A stretch of DNA of 64,000 bases from Neptuniibacter sp. CAU 1671 (GTDB lineage: Bacteria > Pseudomonadota > Gammaproteobacteria > Pseudomonadales > Balneatricaceae): NCBI RefSeq assembly GCF_029222905.1, contig NZ_JARHUE010000002.1:367258-431257 (forward strand). Reading direction: 5' to 3'. The translations under genes were made by a program, and so were the position numbers. Numbering within the stretch: position 1 is the stretch's first letter; every line of letters starts with the position of its first letter. A model generated the notes under the pieces. It made no database searches and was not told where the DNA came from. It worked only from the letters and a program-made list of their open reading frames with translations. Of this stretch, positions 19,935 through 28,277 are shown one piece after another.

Positions 19935-20657
19935 TCAGATCGGGAACAGGCGCGACAGTAGCGCCGGAACGGCGGTTTCTACTCTAAGAATGCGTTCACC
20001 CAGATGGATGGGTTCTAGCCCCGCGTCCTTAAGTTTCTCAATTTCGTACGGGATAAATCCACCCTCAGGACCGATGGCGAGAGTCGTTGGTCTGTTTGTC
20101 GGAGGCGGGCAGGGGGCTGCATCGTAGGGGTGGGCAACCAGGCCGCGGGTATTCTCTGCAATTGCGGGCAGTTCATCCTCCACAAAAGGTTTAAATCGTT
20201 TACGCAGTTCAATGCTGGGCATTAGCGTATCACCCGCCTGTTCCAGCCCAAGTAGTAGATGTTCATCAGCCGCTGCAAGAATCGGAGTGCTCCAATAGCT
20301 TTTATCCACCCGATACGCGTTGATAAGATAGATCTTTTTTACCCCCATGCAGGCGACAGTTTGCAAAATACGCTTCAGCATTTTAGGCCGTGGCAGTGCG
20401 AGAATCAGCGTCACAGGCAAAGGTGCTGGCGCTGGAGAATCGAGCTGTACACTCAGCGTGATAGCGCTTTCGCTGAGCTGCATTACGATGGCGCGTCCCT
20501 TCTTGCCATTGAGCAATCCGACTTTTAATTGATCACCTACAGCGGGTTTTTGTATCTGGTTGATATGTTGAAACCGACGGTCAGTGAGGGTGACTTGTGC
20601 ATCCTGATGATAGCCGTTGGGGCCAAAGTCGTTTTCGAACAGCAGAATCAGGTTCAT
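19935..20657 (-). CDS. rsmE: RsmE, 16S rRNA (uracil1498-N3)-methyltransferase
   Basis: SPOUT-class methyltransferase acting on 16S rRNA U1498. At 240 aa it is typical (E. coli 243). Seen: N-terminal PUA-like domain (HINQIQKPAVGDQLKVGL), LALPRPKMLKRILQ, and the knotted SAM-binding C-terminus with LAIGPEGGFIPYEIE and LGERILRVETA. Ends six bases from the convergent ampD stop. Confidence 0.96.
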   Translation of the reverse strand: MNLILLFENDFGPNGYHQDAQVTLTDRRFQHINQIQKPAVGDQLKVGLLNGKKGRAIVMQLSESAITLSVQLDSPAPAPLPVTLILALPRPKMLKRILQTVACMGVKKIYLINAYRVDKSYWSTPILAAADEHLLLGLEQAGDTLMPSIELRKRFKPFVEDELPAIAENTRGLVAHPYDAAPCPPPTNRPTTLAIGPEGGFIPYEIEKLKDAGLEPIHLGERILRVETAVPALLSRLFPI

Positions 20658-20738
20658 GGTGATGATCAGCAGAAGATAAAGCGCGATTTTAACACCGATA
20701 TGCCGTTCTTATAAAAACCAATAAACATTGATCTATAT

Positions 20739-20757
20739 CTAAATGATAATGTTTATC
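20739..20757 (+). promoter_or_regulatory. Fur-box-like operator upstream of the DUF4856 gene
   Basis: The 19-mer at 20739-20757 matches the classic Fur box at 14 of 19 positions by eye, with core AATGATAAT and half site TTATC. It lies 87 bases before the start codon in the rsmE-DUF4856 gap and implies repression by Fe2+-Fur. Confidence 0.6.
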
Positions 20758-20843
20758 AGTAGTATTCAGTTTTTTGGAATGGTATATTCGCCACACTTAA
20801 CCTTGCTCAGGCATTCCGATTATTTCAAAGAAGGTGATCTATT

Positions 20844-22241
20844 GTGAAACTCGCTACGCTCTCAGCTGCTATCTACATCAGTGTTGTCTCCAGTCAGGTT
20901 ATGGCTGCTGATACCTATGCCGATTTTCCAATTACGCTGAAAAACTATGCAGGCGAGTCAACCAGTTCTGTGTCTTACAAGGGCCAGTCAGCGCGGCAGG
21001 TATTGCACACCTCACTGAAAAAGCTGGCTCAGAGCGGGGATGGCAGTAACGCCAAGGCGTTGGAATCCCTGATGATGGATTATTATGCGGGCGGTAAAAC
21101 AGGCCTCGAAATCATTGCGCCACAGAGCAAGGAAGGTTTCCCTTTGCTGGAAACCGAAGTTGATCAACTCTCCAAAACCAATCTAACGGATAAAGCCTAT
21201 AAAGGTCTGGTCGCGGGCTGGCCCGGCAACCTGACAGGTGATGAAGTGTTGCGCGCCATGCTGGAAAAAGCGGCGAACACCCCTGATGGTTATGATCGTC
21301 TGAATGGATATGACTACGCCCAGCTGGTATCAAAGTTCACCATGGGTGCCGTGTTTTATCATCAGGCCGTAGCGAACTATCTGGATAAAAAACTGGCTGC
21401 AGATGTGAAGCCGAATAATGAACCCTACAACAAGGGTGCAGCCTATACTGGCAAAGAGCATATCTGGGACGAAACTTTTGGTTACTTTGGTGCACCGGCA
21501 AATGCGCTGAATCTGACGGCTGATCAGGTGTATGCCATCGCTAAACAAAAACCTGAAGCACTGCAGTGGGCTGATGCCAACGGTGATGGAAAGGTTTCAC
21601 TCTACAACGAAATGGCCTATGCCCATGCTGTTTATGCAGCTGGCTCGGATCGCGCCGGTAAAACGCAGTATCTGCATACGATTATGCGCGCGTTTCTGGA
21701 TGGTCGTCAGCTGATTACTGACACTCAGGCCCAGGCACTTACAGCCGAGCAGCTTGCTGAACTTAAAGGTTATGCAGAGATCATCGCCAGCAACTGGGAA
21801 AAAGTCATTGCTGAAGCGGTCTTCAAATATGCGGGTGAAGTCTACGAAGATCTGGAAAAACTCAACCTTGTGATCGAAACCAATGGTGATGCCGGTAAGC
21901 TCTTCCGCAACTATGTAAAACATTGGGGTGAACTGAAAGGCTTTGCCCTGTCCCTGCAGACTGGTGGTAAAGATCTGGGTGCCACAGCAGTCCAGCTGAA
22001 TCGTCTGATCGGTTTCGGTCCTGTATTGCTGGGTAATACCCAGGTGTCAGGTGTCAATGCCAAGGGTGAATACATTCAGTCTGAATCCGTGAGCCTGAAG
22101 GAATATATGCATAACATGCTGCAGGTACAGAAGTTGATGGTGGATCAATTTGCTGTCACAGCTCGGGAAGAGGATGTGCTGTCAGAACTGTCTGAACTTT
22201 CCGATAAGCTGGGTTCTGGTAAGAGCGCAGAAACTGACTGA
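20844..22241 (+). CDS. DUF4856 (imelysin-like) exported protein
   Basis: 465 aa with a signal peptide (MKLATLSAAIYISVVSSQVMA, cleavage after about residue 21). The Trp-Asp-Glu-x-Phe-Gly-Tyr-Phe-Gly motif (IWDETFGYFGAPA) and overall helical character fit DUF4856, a family related to the iron-linked imelysin proteins. At about residue 249, DANGDGKVSLYNE resembles an EF-hand or dockerin-type calcium loop, though position 12 is Asn rather than Glu/Asp. The upstream Fur box and the adjacent hydroxylase and iron importer suggest an iron-starvation role; the molecular function is unknown. Confidence 0.75.
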   Translation: MKLATLSAAIYISVVSSQVMAADTYADFPITLKNYAGESTSSVSYKGQSARQVLHTSLKKLAQSGDGSNAKALESLMMDYYAGGKTGLEIIAPQSKEGFPLLETEVDQLSKTNLTDKAYKGLVAGWPGNLTGDEVLRAMLEKAANTPDGYDRLNGYDYAQLVSKFTMGAVFYHQAVANYLDKKLAADVKPNNEPYNKGAAYTGKEHIWDETFGYFGAPANALNLTADQVYAIAKQKPEALQWADANGDGKVSLYNEMAYAHAVYAAGSDRAGKTQYLHTIMRAFLDGRQLITDTQAQALTAEQLAELKGYAEIIASNWEKVIAEAVFKYAGEVYEDLEKLNLVIETNGDAGKLFRNYVKHWGELKGFALSLQTGGKDLGATAVQLNRLIGFGPVLLGNTQVSGVNAKGEYIQSESVSLKEYMHNMLQVQKLMVDQFAVTAREEDVLSELSELSDKLGSGKSAETD

Positions 22242-22261
22242 TTGGTGTTTGCTAACGTCCA

Positions 22262-23275
22262 ATGAGCACTGAATTTGCAATGCTCGACCGGTTTGCTGAT
22301 GAACTGGTGAGTGCTTTCACCAACCCCCAGAAACGTGTTTTCTGGGGGTATTTGTTTTCAGCATTTTTATTGGGCATTGGTTGGTTATGCTGGCAGCAAA
22401 AGCTGTCACTCAGTGGGGCATTCAAAGCCCTCTTTTCGTCTGATATATGGTGGTCTGTCTCAGCAAAGGCAGATTACAAAGTTTTTTTCATCAACCGGGT
22501 ACTGATGTTGTTTCTGGCGCCCTGGTTGTTATCAAAAATGGCGCTCTCCGGCTGGCTTTTTTACAGTTTACATGACCTGATGGGGGGGCGGCCCAGTATC
22601 GGCCAGGACTTGCCAGCCGGGTTGATTATGCTCAGTTTTACACTGGTTTACTTTCTTCTGGATGATGCCAGTCGTTATGCGTTGCATCGCTGTTTGCATA
22701 CAATTCCCTGCTTATGGGCATTCCATAAGGTACACCACAGTGCGACCTCGCTCACACCGATTACAGTATTCAGAATCCACCCGGTTGAATTGGTGCTTTT
22801 TAGTCTCCGCAGTACAGTGGTTCAGGCGATCTGCATCACGTTTTTTGTGTTTTTCTTTGGTGAAAAAGCCGACCTTGTAACGGTATTTGGCACCAGCTTT
22901 ATTCTTTTCTGGTTCAATCTTGCTGGTTCTAATTTGCGGCATAGTCATGTGCCTGTGCGGTATGGCGTACGGCTGGAAAGATGGCTGATTTCTCCCGCCC
23001 AGCACCAGTTGCACCACTCAACGGATCCAAAACATTTTGATTGTAATTTTGGTGTTGTTTTAGCTGTCTGGGATCGAATTGGGCGCAGCCTGGTGGTTTC
23101 TCAGCGGAGGCAAGCGTTGACGTTCGGTATAAGCCGGCAGCATGCAGCAGCGACTCGGCATACGCTGTCTGAACTGTACTGGATACCAGTGGTTGAGAGT
23201 TTGCAGGTGCTAAAAAAGGGTGCGCAGAAGTATTTATCGAAATTGATTGGCGTGGCTAAAACCATCTACCAATGA
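22262..23275 (+). CDS. Fatty acid hydroxylase / sterol desaturase superfamily membrane protein
   Basis: 337 aa, four or more membrane helices. It carries the histidine clusters of membrane di-iron oxygenases: HRCLH (142-146), HKVHH (155-159), HSH (227-229) and HQLHH (248-252). The substrate cannot be read from sequence; relatives hydroxylate or desaturate lipids, carotenoids or sterols. It starts 20 bases after the DUF4856 gene, so the two form an operon under the same Fur-type site. A di-iron enzyme induced when iron is scarce is unexpected. Confidence 0.85.
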   Translation: MSTEFAMLDRFADELVSAFTNPQKRVFWGYLFSAFLLGIGWLCWQQKLSLSGAFKALFSSDIWWSVSAKADYKVFFINRVLMLFLAPWLLSKMALSGWLFYSLHDLMGGRPSIGQDLPAGLIMLSFTLVYFLLDDASRYALHRCLHTIPCLWAFHKVHHSATSLTPITVFRIHPVELVLFSLRSTVVQAICITFFVFFFGEKADLVTVFGTSFILFWFNLAGSNLRHSHVPVRYGVRLERWLISPAQHQLHHSTDPKHFDCNFGVVLAVWDRIGRSLVVSQRRQALTFGISRQHAAATRHTLSELYWIPVVESLQVLKKGAQKYLSKLIGVAKTIYQ

Positions 23276-23292
23276 GAACAATTATCATTTAT
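23274..23292 (+). promoter_or_regulatory. Fur-box-like operator upstream of the iron importer
   Basis: The 19-mer at 23274-23292 (core AATTATCATT) matches the Fur consensus at 12 of 19 positions by eye, about 80 bases before the binding-protein gene. Weaker than the site at 20739 but in the expected place for a ferric uptake operon. Confidence 0.5.
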
Positions 23293-23370
23293 ACTGCCAT
23301 TCTTACTTGTTGTATAAACTGACTCATTTTTAAGCAGGTCTAAGCCTGAGGTTGTTGGGGGAGTTGATTG

Positions 23371-24420
23371 ATGAGACATGGTTTTATGGTTAAACACTGG
23401 TCCCGTATAGGCGTATTGGCTTTTGGTGCTTTAGGTTGTGCGCTGAGTGCAACGGTTTCTGCAGAAGAGGTGAATGTTTACTCTGCGCGTAAAGAAGCGC
23501 TGATCCAACCAATTCTGGAGCGTTTTACTGAGGAAACCGGGATCGAAGTTAACCTTATTACCGGTAAGGCGGATGCGTTGCTGAAACGTCTTGAAGTGGA
23601 AGGCGATGCCTCTCCGGCGGACCTGTTTGTTACCGTAGATGCTGGCCGCTTGCATCGTGCCAAGCAGGCCGGAGTATTGCAGCCGGTGACAAGCGATGTT
23701 CTGGCCAAACGGGTACCGGAAAACCTTAAAGATGCTGAAAATTACTGGTATGGCCTATCGCAGCGGGCGCGGACAATTTTTTATCGCAAAGAGACAGTGA
23801 ATCCGGCAGATCTGAGTACCTATGAAGCGCTGGCCGACCCCCGGTGGAAAGGTAAAATCTGCATGCGCTCATCAAGCAATATATATAATCAGTCTTTGGT
23901 GGCTTCCTTGATTGAGGCTGATGGTATTGAGGTTACTGAAAACTGGGTCAAAGGCCTGGTTGCCAACTTTGCCCGTCCTCCTGCAGGCGGTGATACCGAC
24001 CTCTTGCTGGCAGTGGCTGCGGGTGCCTGTGAGCTGACGCTGGCAAACACCTATTATTATGGCCGTTTACTGGGTTCCGATGATGCCAAGCAAACCGCTG
24101 CTGCAGCAAAGGTCGGTGTGTTCTGGCCCAATCAGGCTGAAGGTCAGCGTGGTGTGCACGTGAATGTCAGCGGTGCGGGTCTGACCCGTTATGCGCAGCA
24201 TAAAGAATCGGCAATCAAGCTAATGGAATTTTTGGTCTCTGACGAAGCTCAGGCATGGTATGCAGAAACCAATAACGAGTATCCCGTGGTCGCAGGCGTT
24301 GAGCGTTCGGATGTGTTGAGTACACTGGGCACGTTCCGGGCAGATCCGATTGCACTGAATCGCTTAGGTGAGAATAACCGCGCCGCCGTTGAGCTGATGG
24401 ACCGCGCTGGCTGGAAATAA
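23371..24420 (+). CDS. fbpA: Fe(3+) ABC transporter periplasmic binding protein (FbpA/FutA type)
   Basis: Periplasmic ferric-ion binding protein, 349 aa from the ATG at 23371, which has GGGGGAG at 23357-23363; a TTG directly upstream is ignored. Signal peptide ends at about VSAEE. Seen: VNVYSARKEALIQPILERF at the mature N-terminus, QRARTIFYRKETV, and TLANTYYYGRLLG with the tyrosines that coordinate Fe3+ in this family. It heads an fbpABC-type operon; the terminator-like hairpin after it would give excess binding protein over membrane parts. Confidence 0.93.
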   Translation: MRHGFMVKHWSRIGVLAFGALGCALSATVSAEEVNVYSARKEALIQPILERFTEETGIEVNLITGKADALLKRLEVEGDASPADLFVTVDAGRLHRAKQAGVLQPVTSDVLAKRVPENLKDAENYWYGLSQRARTIFYRKETVNPADLSTYEALADPRWKGKICMRSSSNIYNQSLVASLIEADGIEVTENWVKGLVANFARPPAGGDTDLLLAVAAGACELTLANTYYYGRLLGSDDAKQTAAAAKVGVFWPNQAEGQRGVHVNVSGAGLTRYAQHKESAIKLMEFLVSDEAQAWYAETNNEYPVVAGVERSDVLSTLGTFRADPIALNRLGENNRAAVELMDRAGWK

Positions 24421-24448
24421 TCTTTCGCTTTTTTAACGATCATTTGAT

Positions 24449-24474
24449 GCCCGCCATTGTGTGCGGGCTTTTCC
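24449..24474 (+). terminator. Attenuating terminator between binding protein and permease
   Basis: GCCCGC (24449-24454) pairs with GCGGGC (24463-24468), eight-base loop, followed by TTTTCCG. Partial terminators after the first gene are usual in ABC importer operons. Confidence 0.65.
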
Positions 24475-24518
24475 GTTTTTAATATTGGCACCTTTGTGAT
24501 AGGTGTTTGAGGATTGTA

Positions 24519-26177
24519 ATGACAGAGTTAGTCAAACCACTGCCTTGGTGGTATCGAGTCGACTGGCTTGGCTTTAGCGCACTCTCTACGGCGCTCTTGC
24601 TGTCATTGCCGATCCTTGTGATTGCTGGATTCGTCTTCTCAGGCTCTGGTGATGTGTTTCAGCACCTGCTGGAAACCGTACTGATCGATTATGTTAGCAA
24701 CTCTCTGTTGCTGATCTGGGGTGTGGGTATCGGCGTGCTGATGATTGGTGTGCCCACCGCCTGGCTGACCAGCGTCTGTGAATTCCCGGGTCGTCGTTTA
24801 GTTAGTTGGGCATTATTACTGCCTCTGGCGGTGCCTGCTTATATTATCGCTTACACCTACACCGGGTTACTTGATTTTGCAGGACCGGTACAAACGCTGA
24901 TCAGAGATCTGACAGGATGGGGATATGGCGACTACTGGTTTTTTGAGGTCCGTAGCCTGACCGGTGCCATGCTGATGCTGACACTGGTGCTCTATCCTTA
25001 TGTTTATCTGTTGAGTCGTGCGGCGTTTCTGGAGCAATCGACTAACACACTTGAGGTCAGTCGTACCCTTGGCTTAAGTAATGTGCAGGCGTTTTTTCGG
25101 GTGGCACTGCCTCTGGCCCGTCCCGCAATCATTGCGGGTTTGTCACTGGCACTGATGGAGACGCTGGCCGACTACGGTACTGTGCAGTACTTTGGCGTAT
25201 CGACTTTCACCACAGGTATTTTCCGCACCTTTTACGGTTTTGGTGATGCCGCCGCCGCTTCGCAGCTGGCGGGATTCCTGTTGCTCTTTGTTGCTCTTCT
25301 GGTGGTGATGGAAAAGTACTCCCGGCGCAAGGTGCGTTACCACTCATCCGCTGAAACCAAAGCCAAAGCCAAGCGGCTCAAACTGCGGGGCTGGCAAGCG
25401 GTGATGGCGACACTGTTTTGTGCCGGCCCGATTTTGCTGGGTTTTATCATTCCAGCTTTACAGTTAGCCTGGTGGTCTTTTACTCAGGCCGAGATTGAAA
25501 CGGCTGAATTTATTTCGCTGGCCTGGAACTCATTTTATCTTGCGCTGCTGGCGGCATTAATTGCGGTGAGTTTTGCGTTAGTACTGGCCTATGCTCGTCG
25601 CCTGAGCAGTCAGCCTCTGGTGAATGGTGCAGTAATGGTAGCGGGGATGGGTTATGCGTTACCGGGGACGATTATCGCAGTAGGGGTGATTATCCCGTTT
25701 GCCTGGCTCGATCACCGACTGATTGATATGGCACGCAACTGGCTGGGGGTTAATCCGGGACTGCTGTTATCAGGTACGTTGGTGGCGCTGCTGTTTGCAT
25801 ACACCGTGCGGTTTCTGGCGGTGTCGCTGGGTGCTGTTCAGAGCGGCCTGGATAAAATCAAACCCAGTCTGGATGGCGCTGCTCGGTCCCTTGGCTGTAC
25901 ACCACTGGAGGTGTTACGCAAAATCCATATTCCGTTGTTACGCAGTTCTGTTTTGACCGCCATGCTGATTGTGTTTGTGGATGTGCTTAAGGAGCTGCCA
26001 GCAACGCTTATTTTAAGGCCGTTCAACTTTAATACGCTGGCGGTGAGGGCGTTTGAACTGGCCTCTGACGAACGACTGGTGGATGCTGCGCCAGCATCCC
26101 TGCTTATCGTGCTGGTGGGGCTGGTCCCCGTAATTATGTTAAGCCGAACCATCAGCCGGGGTCGTGCCGGTAGCTGA
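24519..26177 (+). CDS. fbpB: Fe(3+) ABC transporter permease (FbpB type, fused double permease)
   Basis: Inner-membrane permease, 552 aa from the ATG at 24519 (TGAGGA just upstream; the in-frame TTG at 24507 overlaps that site). About 12 hydrophobic helices in two homologous halves, each with an EAA-type loop: EVSRTLGLSNVQAFFRVALPLARPA and LDGAARSLGCTPLEVLRKIHIPLLRS. This fused arrangement is standard for FbpB/HitB/SfuB. It is followed after eight bases by the ATPase. Confidence 0.94.
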   Translation: MTELVKPLPWWYRVDWLGFSALSTALLLSLPILVIAGFVFSGSGDVFQHLLETVLIDYVSNSLLLIWGVGIGVLMIGVPTAWLTSVCEFPGRRLVSWALLLPLAVPAYIIAYTYTGLLDFAGPVQTLIRDLTGWGYGDYWFFEVRSLTGAMLMLTLVLYPYVYLLSRAAFLEQSTNTLEVSRTLGLSNVQAFFRVALPLARPAIIAGLSLALMETLADYGTVQYFGVSTFTTGIFRTFYGFGDAAAASQLAGFLLLFVALLVVMEKYSRRKVRYHSSAETKAKAKRLKLRGWQAVMATLFCAGPILLGFIIPALQLAWWSFTQAEIETAEFISLAWNSFYLALLAALIAVSFALVLAYARRLSSQPLVNGAVMVAGMGYALPGTIIAVGVIIPFAWLDHRLIDMARNWLGVNPGLLLSGTLVALLFAYTVRFLAVSLGAVQSGLDKIKPSLDGAARSLGCTPLEVLRKIHIPLLRSSVLTAMLIVFVDVLKELPATLILRPFNFNTLAVRAFELASDERLVDAAPASLLIVLVGLVPVIMLSRTISRGRAGS

Positions 26178-26185
26178 CAGGATTG

Positions 26186-27325
26186 ATGATGAATTCAAAA
26201 GTGAACCCCGTATTGCAGCCGCAGCTAGAAGTTGAAGAGGTCACCATTACCTATGGTGATGTTGCTGTTGTACAGCAGGCGTCGCTGACCCTCAAAGCGG
26301 GTGAAATTGGTTGTCTGCTCGGTCCGAGTGGCTGTGGCAAAACCACATTGCTGCGTGCAATTGCCGGATTTGAGCCGCTGCAAAAAGGGCGAATCCGCAT
26401 GCGGGGTCGGGTGTTGTCGACTGATTTTGCCCGGGTGCCCGTCGAGCAGCGTAATATCGGTATGGTGTTTCAGGATGTGGCGCTGTTTCCTCATCTGACC
26501 ATCGCGCAGAATATCGCCTTTGGTATTCGTAACTGGCCGAAAGAAAAGCGGCTTAAGCGGGTAGAGGAACTGCTCAAACTGGTGGGTCTGCCGGATATCG
26601 GTCAGCGTTATCCTCATGCGTTGTCCGGGGGACAGCAGCAGCGAGTGGCACTGGCGCGGGCTCTGGCGCCCAAACCTCAGTTGTTATTGATGGATGAGCC
26701 TTTTTCCGGTCTTGATGCCAATCTGCGTGAGTCGCTGGTGCCTGAAGTTCGCCAGATCTTGCTGCGGGAAAAGATGTCGGCGTTGCTGGTGACCCACGAT
26801 CAGATGGAAGCGTTTGCAATGGCAGACCAGATCGCTGTGATGCAGAATCACTGTATTCAGCAGTCTGGCACCCCCTTCAGTATCTACCATGAACCGCAAA
26901 ACCGCTTTGTGGCGGATTTTGTGGGTATGGGTGAATTTCTGCGCGGTAAAGTAGAAGACGCTTATTCTGTGCGCACGGCGCTGGGTGTTCTACAGGGCGT
27001 CACTGAGCACGGTTTCCCAACGGGTGCGCCGGTTGAGGTGCTGATTCGTCCGGACGATATTCAGCACGCGGATGATGCTGAATACACCGCGACCATCACC
27101 CGGAAATGGTTCCGCGGTTCCCATTATCTCTATTATGTCAGGCTGCATTCAGGCGAAATCCTGCCTTGCATAACTTCCTGCCACCATGACCATGATGCCG
27201 GTGAACAGATTGGCTTACGTATCACACTGGATCATCTGGTGGTGCTGCCTTACTGTGACCCCGCTCAGGAGGTGTGCGAACTGCAGCCTACTGAGGTGAC
27301 AGAGGCGGTTAGCCGTCCGGAATAA
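26186..27325 (+). CDS. fbpC: Fe(3+) ABC transporter ATP-binding protein (FbpC type)
   Basis: 379 aa ATPase energising ferric import. Seen: Walker A GPSGCGKTT (about 49-57), Q-loop VFQDVALFPHLT, signature LSGGQQQRVALARAL, Walker B LLLMDEPFSGLD and H-loop LLVTHDQMEA, followed by a C-terminal TOBE-like regulatory domain (VEVLIRPDDIQ). ATGs at 26186 and 26189 are both possible; AGGA is at 26179-26182. The last gene of the operon. Confidence 0.94.
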   Translation: MMNSKVNPVLQPQLEVEEVTITYGDVAVVQQASLTLKAGEIGCLLGPSGCGKTTLLRAIAGFEPLQKGRIRMRGRVLSTDFARVPVEQRNIGMVFQDVALFPHLTIAQNIAFGIRNWPKEKRLKRVEELLKLVGLPDIGQRYPHALSGGQQQRVALARALAPKPQLLLMDEPFSGLDANLRESLVPEVRQILLREKMSALLVTHDQMEAFAMADQIAVMQNHCIQQSGTPFSIYHEPQNRFVADFVGMGEFLRGKVEDAYSVRTALGVLQGVTEHGFPTGAPVEVLIRPDDIQHADDAEYTATITRKWFRGSHYLYYVRLHSGEILPCITSCHHDHDAGEQIGLRITLDHLVVLPYCDPAQEVCELQPTEVTEAVSRPE

Positions 27326-27433
27326 CGTTTTTTCCGGCTGCACCTGACGTGTGACGGTGCACTTTCCACCTTAGTCATATGTTGCTCAGAGGCTGCCCGG
27401 ATTATGATCATGGGTGACGATTAGAGCCATTCG

Positions 27434-27457
27434 AGGCTGCTGTGATTTGCAGCCTCC
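27434..27457 (+). other. Perfect hairpin in the phaB leader
   Basis: GAGGCTGC (27434-27441) pairs with GCAGCCTC (27450-27457), loop TGTGATTT. No T run follows, so it is not a classical terminator. It ends 16 bases before the AGGGG ribosome site of phaB. Confidence 0.5.
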
Positions 27458-27483
27458 ATAAACATAATGAATAGGGGATGCAT

Positions 27484-28233
27484 ATGAGCCAGAAGGTTGC
27501 ACTGGTGACAGGTGGTACTGGCGGTTTGGGTACTGCAATTTGCCGTTCTTTGGCAGACAGTGGATTTAAAGTAGTCGCGGGCTATAACAGTGGTGGAAAC
27601 CACGACAAGGCACTGGCATGGAAGGCAGAGCAGAAAGAGGACGGATATGACATCGAAGTCGCCTATGGTGATGTGACCGATGCTGAATCCTGTGCTGCCT
27701 GTATTAAAACCGTGGAAGAACTGACCGGCGGTAGCGTTGATGTACTGGTGAATAACGCTGGTATTACCCGTGATGGTCAGTTTAAAAAAATGAGCTGGGA
27801 ACAGTGGGATGAAGTACTCTCGGCTAACCTGGACTCCATGTTCCATATGACCCGCCTGGTGATCAATCCAATGATTGATAAGGGCTGGGGCCGCATTATT
27901 AATATCTCTTCCGTAAATGCCCAGAAAGGTCAGTTTGGCCAGTGTAACTACTCGGCGGCAAAAGCGGGTATCCATGGTTTTACTAAAGCGCTGGCTCAGG
28001 AAGTTGCGCGTAAAGGCGTGACCGTAAACACGGTCTCTCCGGGTTATATCAAAACCGCAATGGTTGCCAAGATTGCTCAGGAGATTCAGGATCAGATCTG
28101 TTCCGGTATTCCTGTGGGTCGTTTCGGCACCCCAGAGGAAATTGGTCGTACCTGTGCGTTCCTGGTCGATGATCAGTCCGGTTATATCACCGGTGCTGAC
28201 TTGTCGGTCAACGGCGGTCTGCACATGTCCTGA
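27484..28233 (+). CDS. phaB: Acetoacetyl-CoA reductase (PhaB/PhbB type)
   Basis: NADPH-dependent short-chain dehydrogenase making (R)-3-hydroxybutyryl-CoA, the monomer for polyhydroxybutyrate. 249 aa from the ATG at 27484: AGGGG at 27473-27477 is correctly spaced for it and too close to the ATG at 27478. Seen: VTGGTGGLGTAI nucleotide loop, NNAGITRDGQFKKM, ISSVNAQKGQFGQ, catalytic YSAAK, and VNTVSPGYIKTAM. No phaA or phaC lies nearby. Generic FabG-type activity cannot be excluded, but the FKKM and QKGQFGQ segments are PhaB-like. Confidence 0.88.
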   Translation: MSQKVALVTGGTGGLGTAICRSLADSGFKVVAGYNSGGNHDKALAWKAEQKEDGYDIEVAYGDVTDAESCAACIKTVEELTGGSVDVLVNNAGITRDGQFKKMSWEQWDEVLSANLDSMFHMTRLVINPMIDKGWGRIINISSVNAQKGQFGQCNYSAAKAGIHGFTKALAQEVARKGVTVNTVSPGYIKTAMVAKIAQEIQDQICSGIPVGRFGTPEEIGRTCAFLVDDQSGYITGADLSVNGGLHMS

Positions 28234-28248
28234 GGCAGTTGTTACTGC

Positions 28249-28277
28249 AAAAAAAAACCCGCATATGCGGGTTTTTT
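28249..28277. terminator. Bidirectional terminator between phaB and the DUF349 gene
   Basis: AAAAAAACCCGCA pairs with TGCGGGTTTTTTT in a near-perfect palindrome centred at 28264, giving a T run on each strand for the two convergent genes. Confidence 0.9.
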
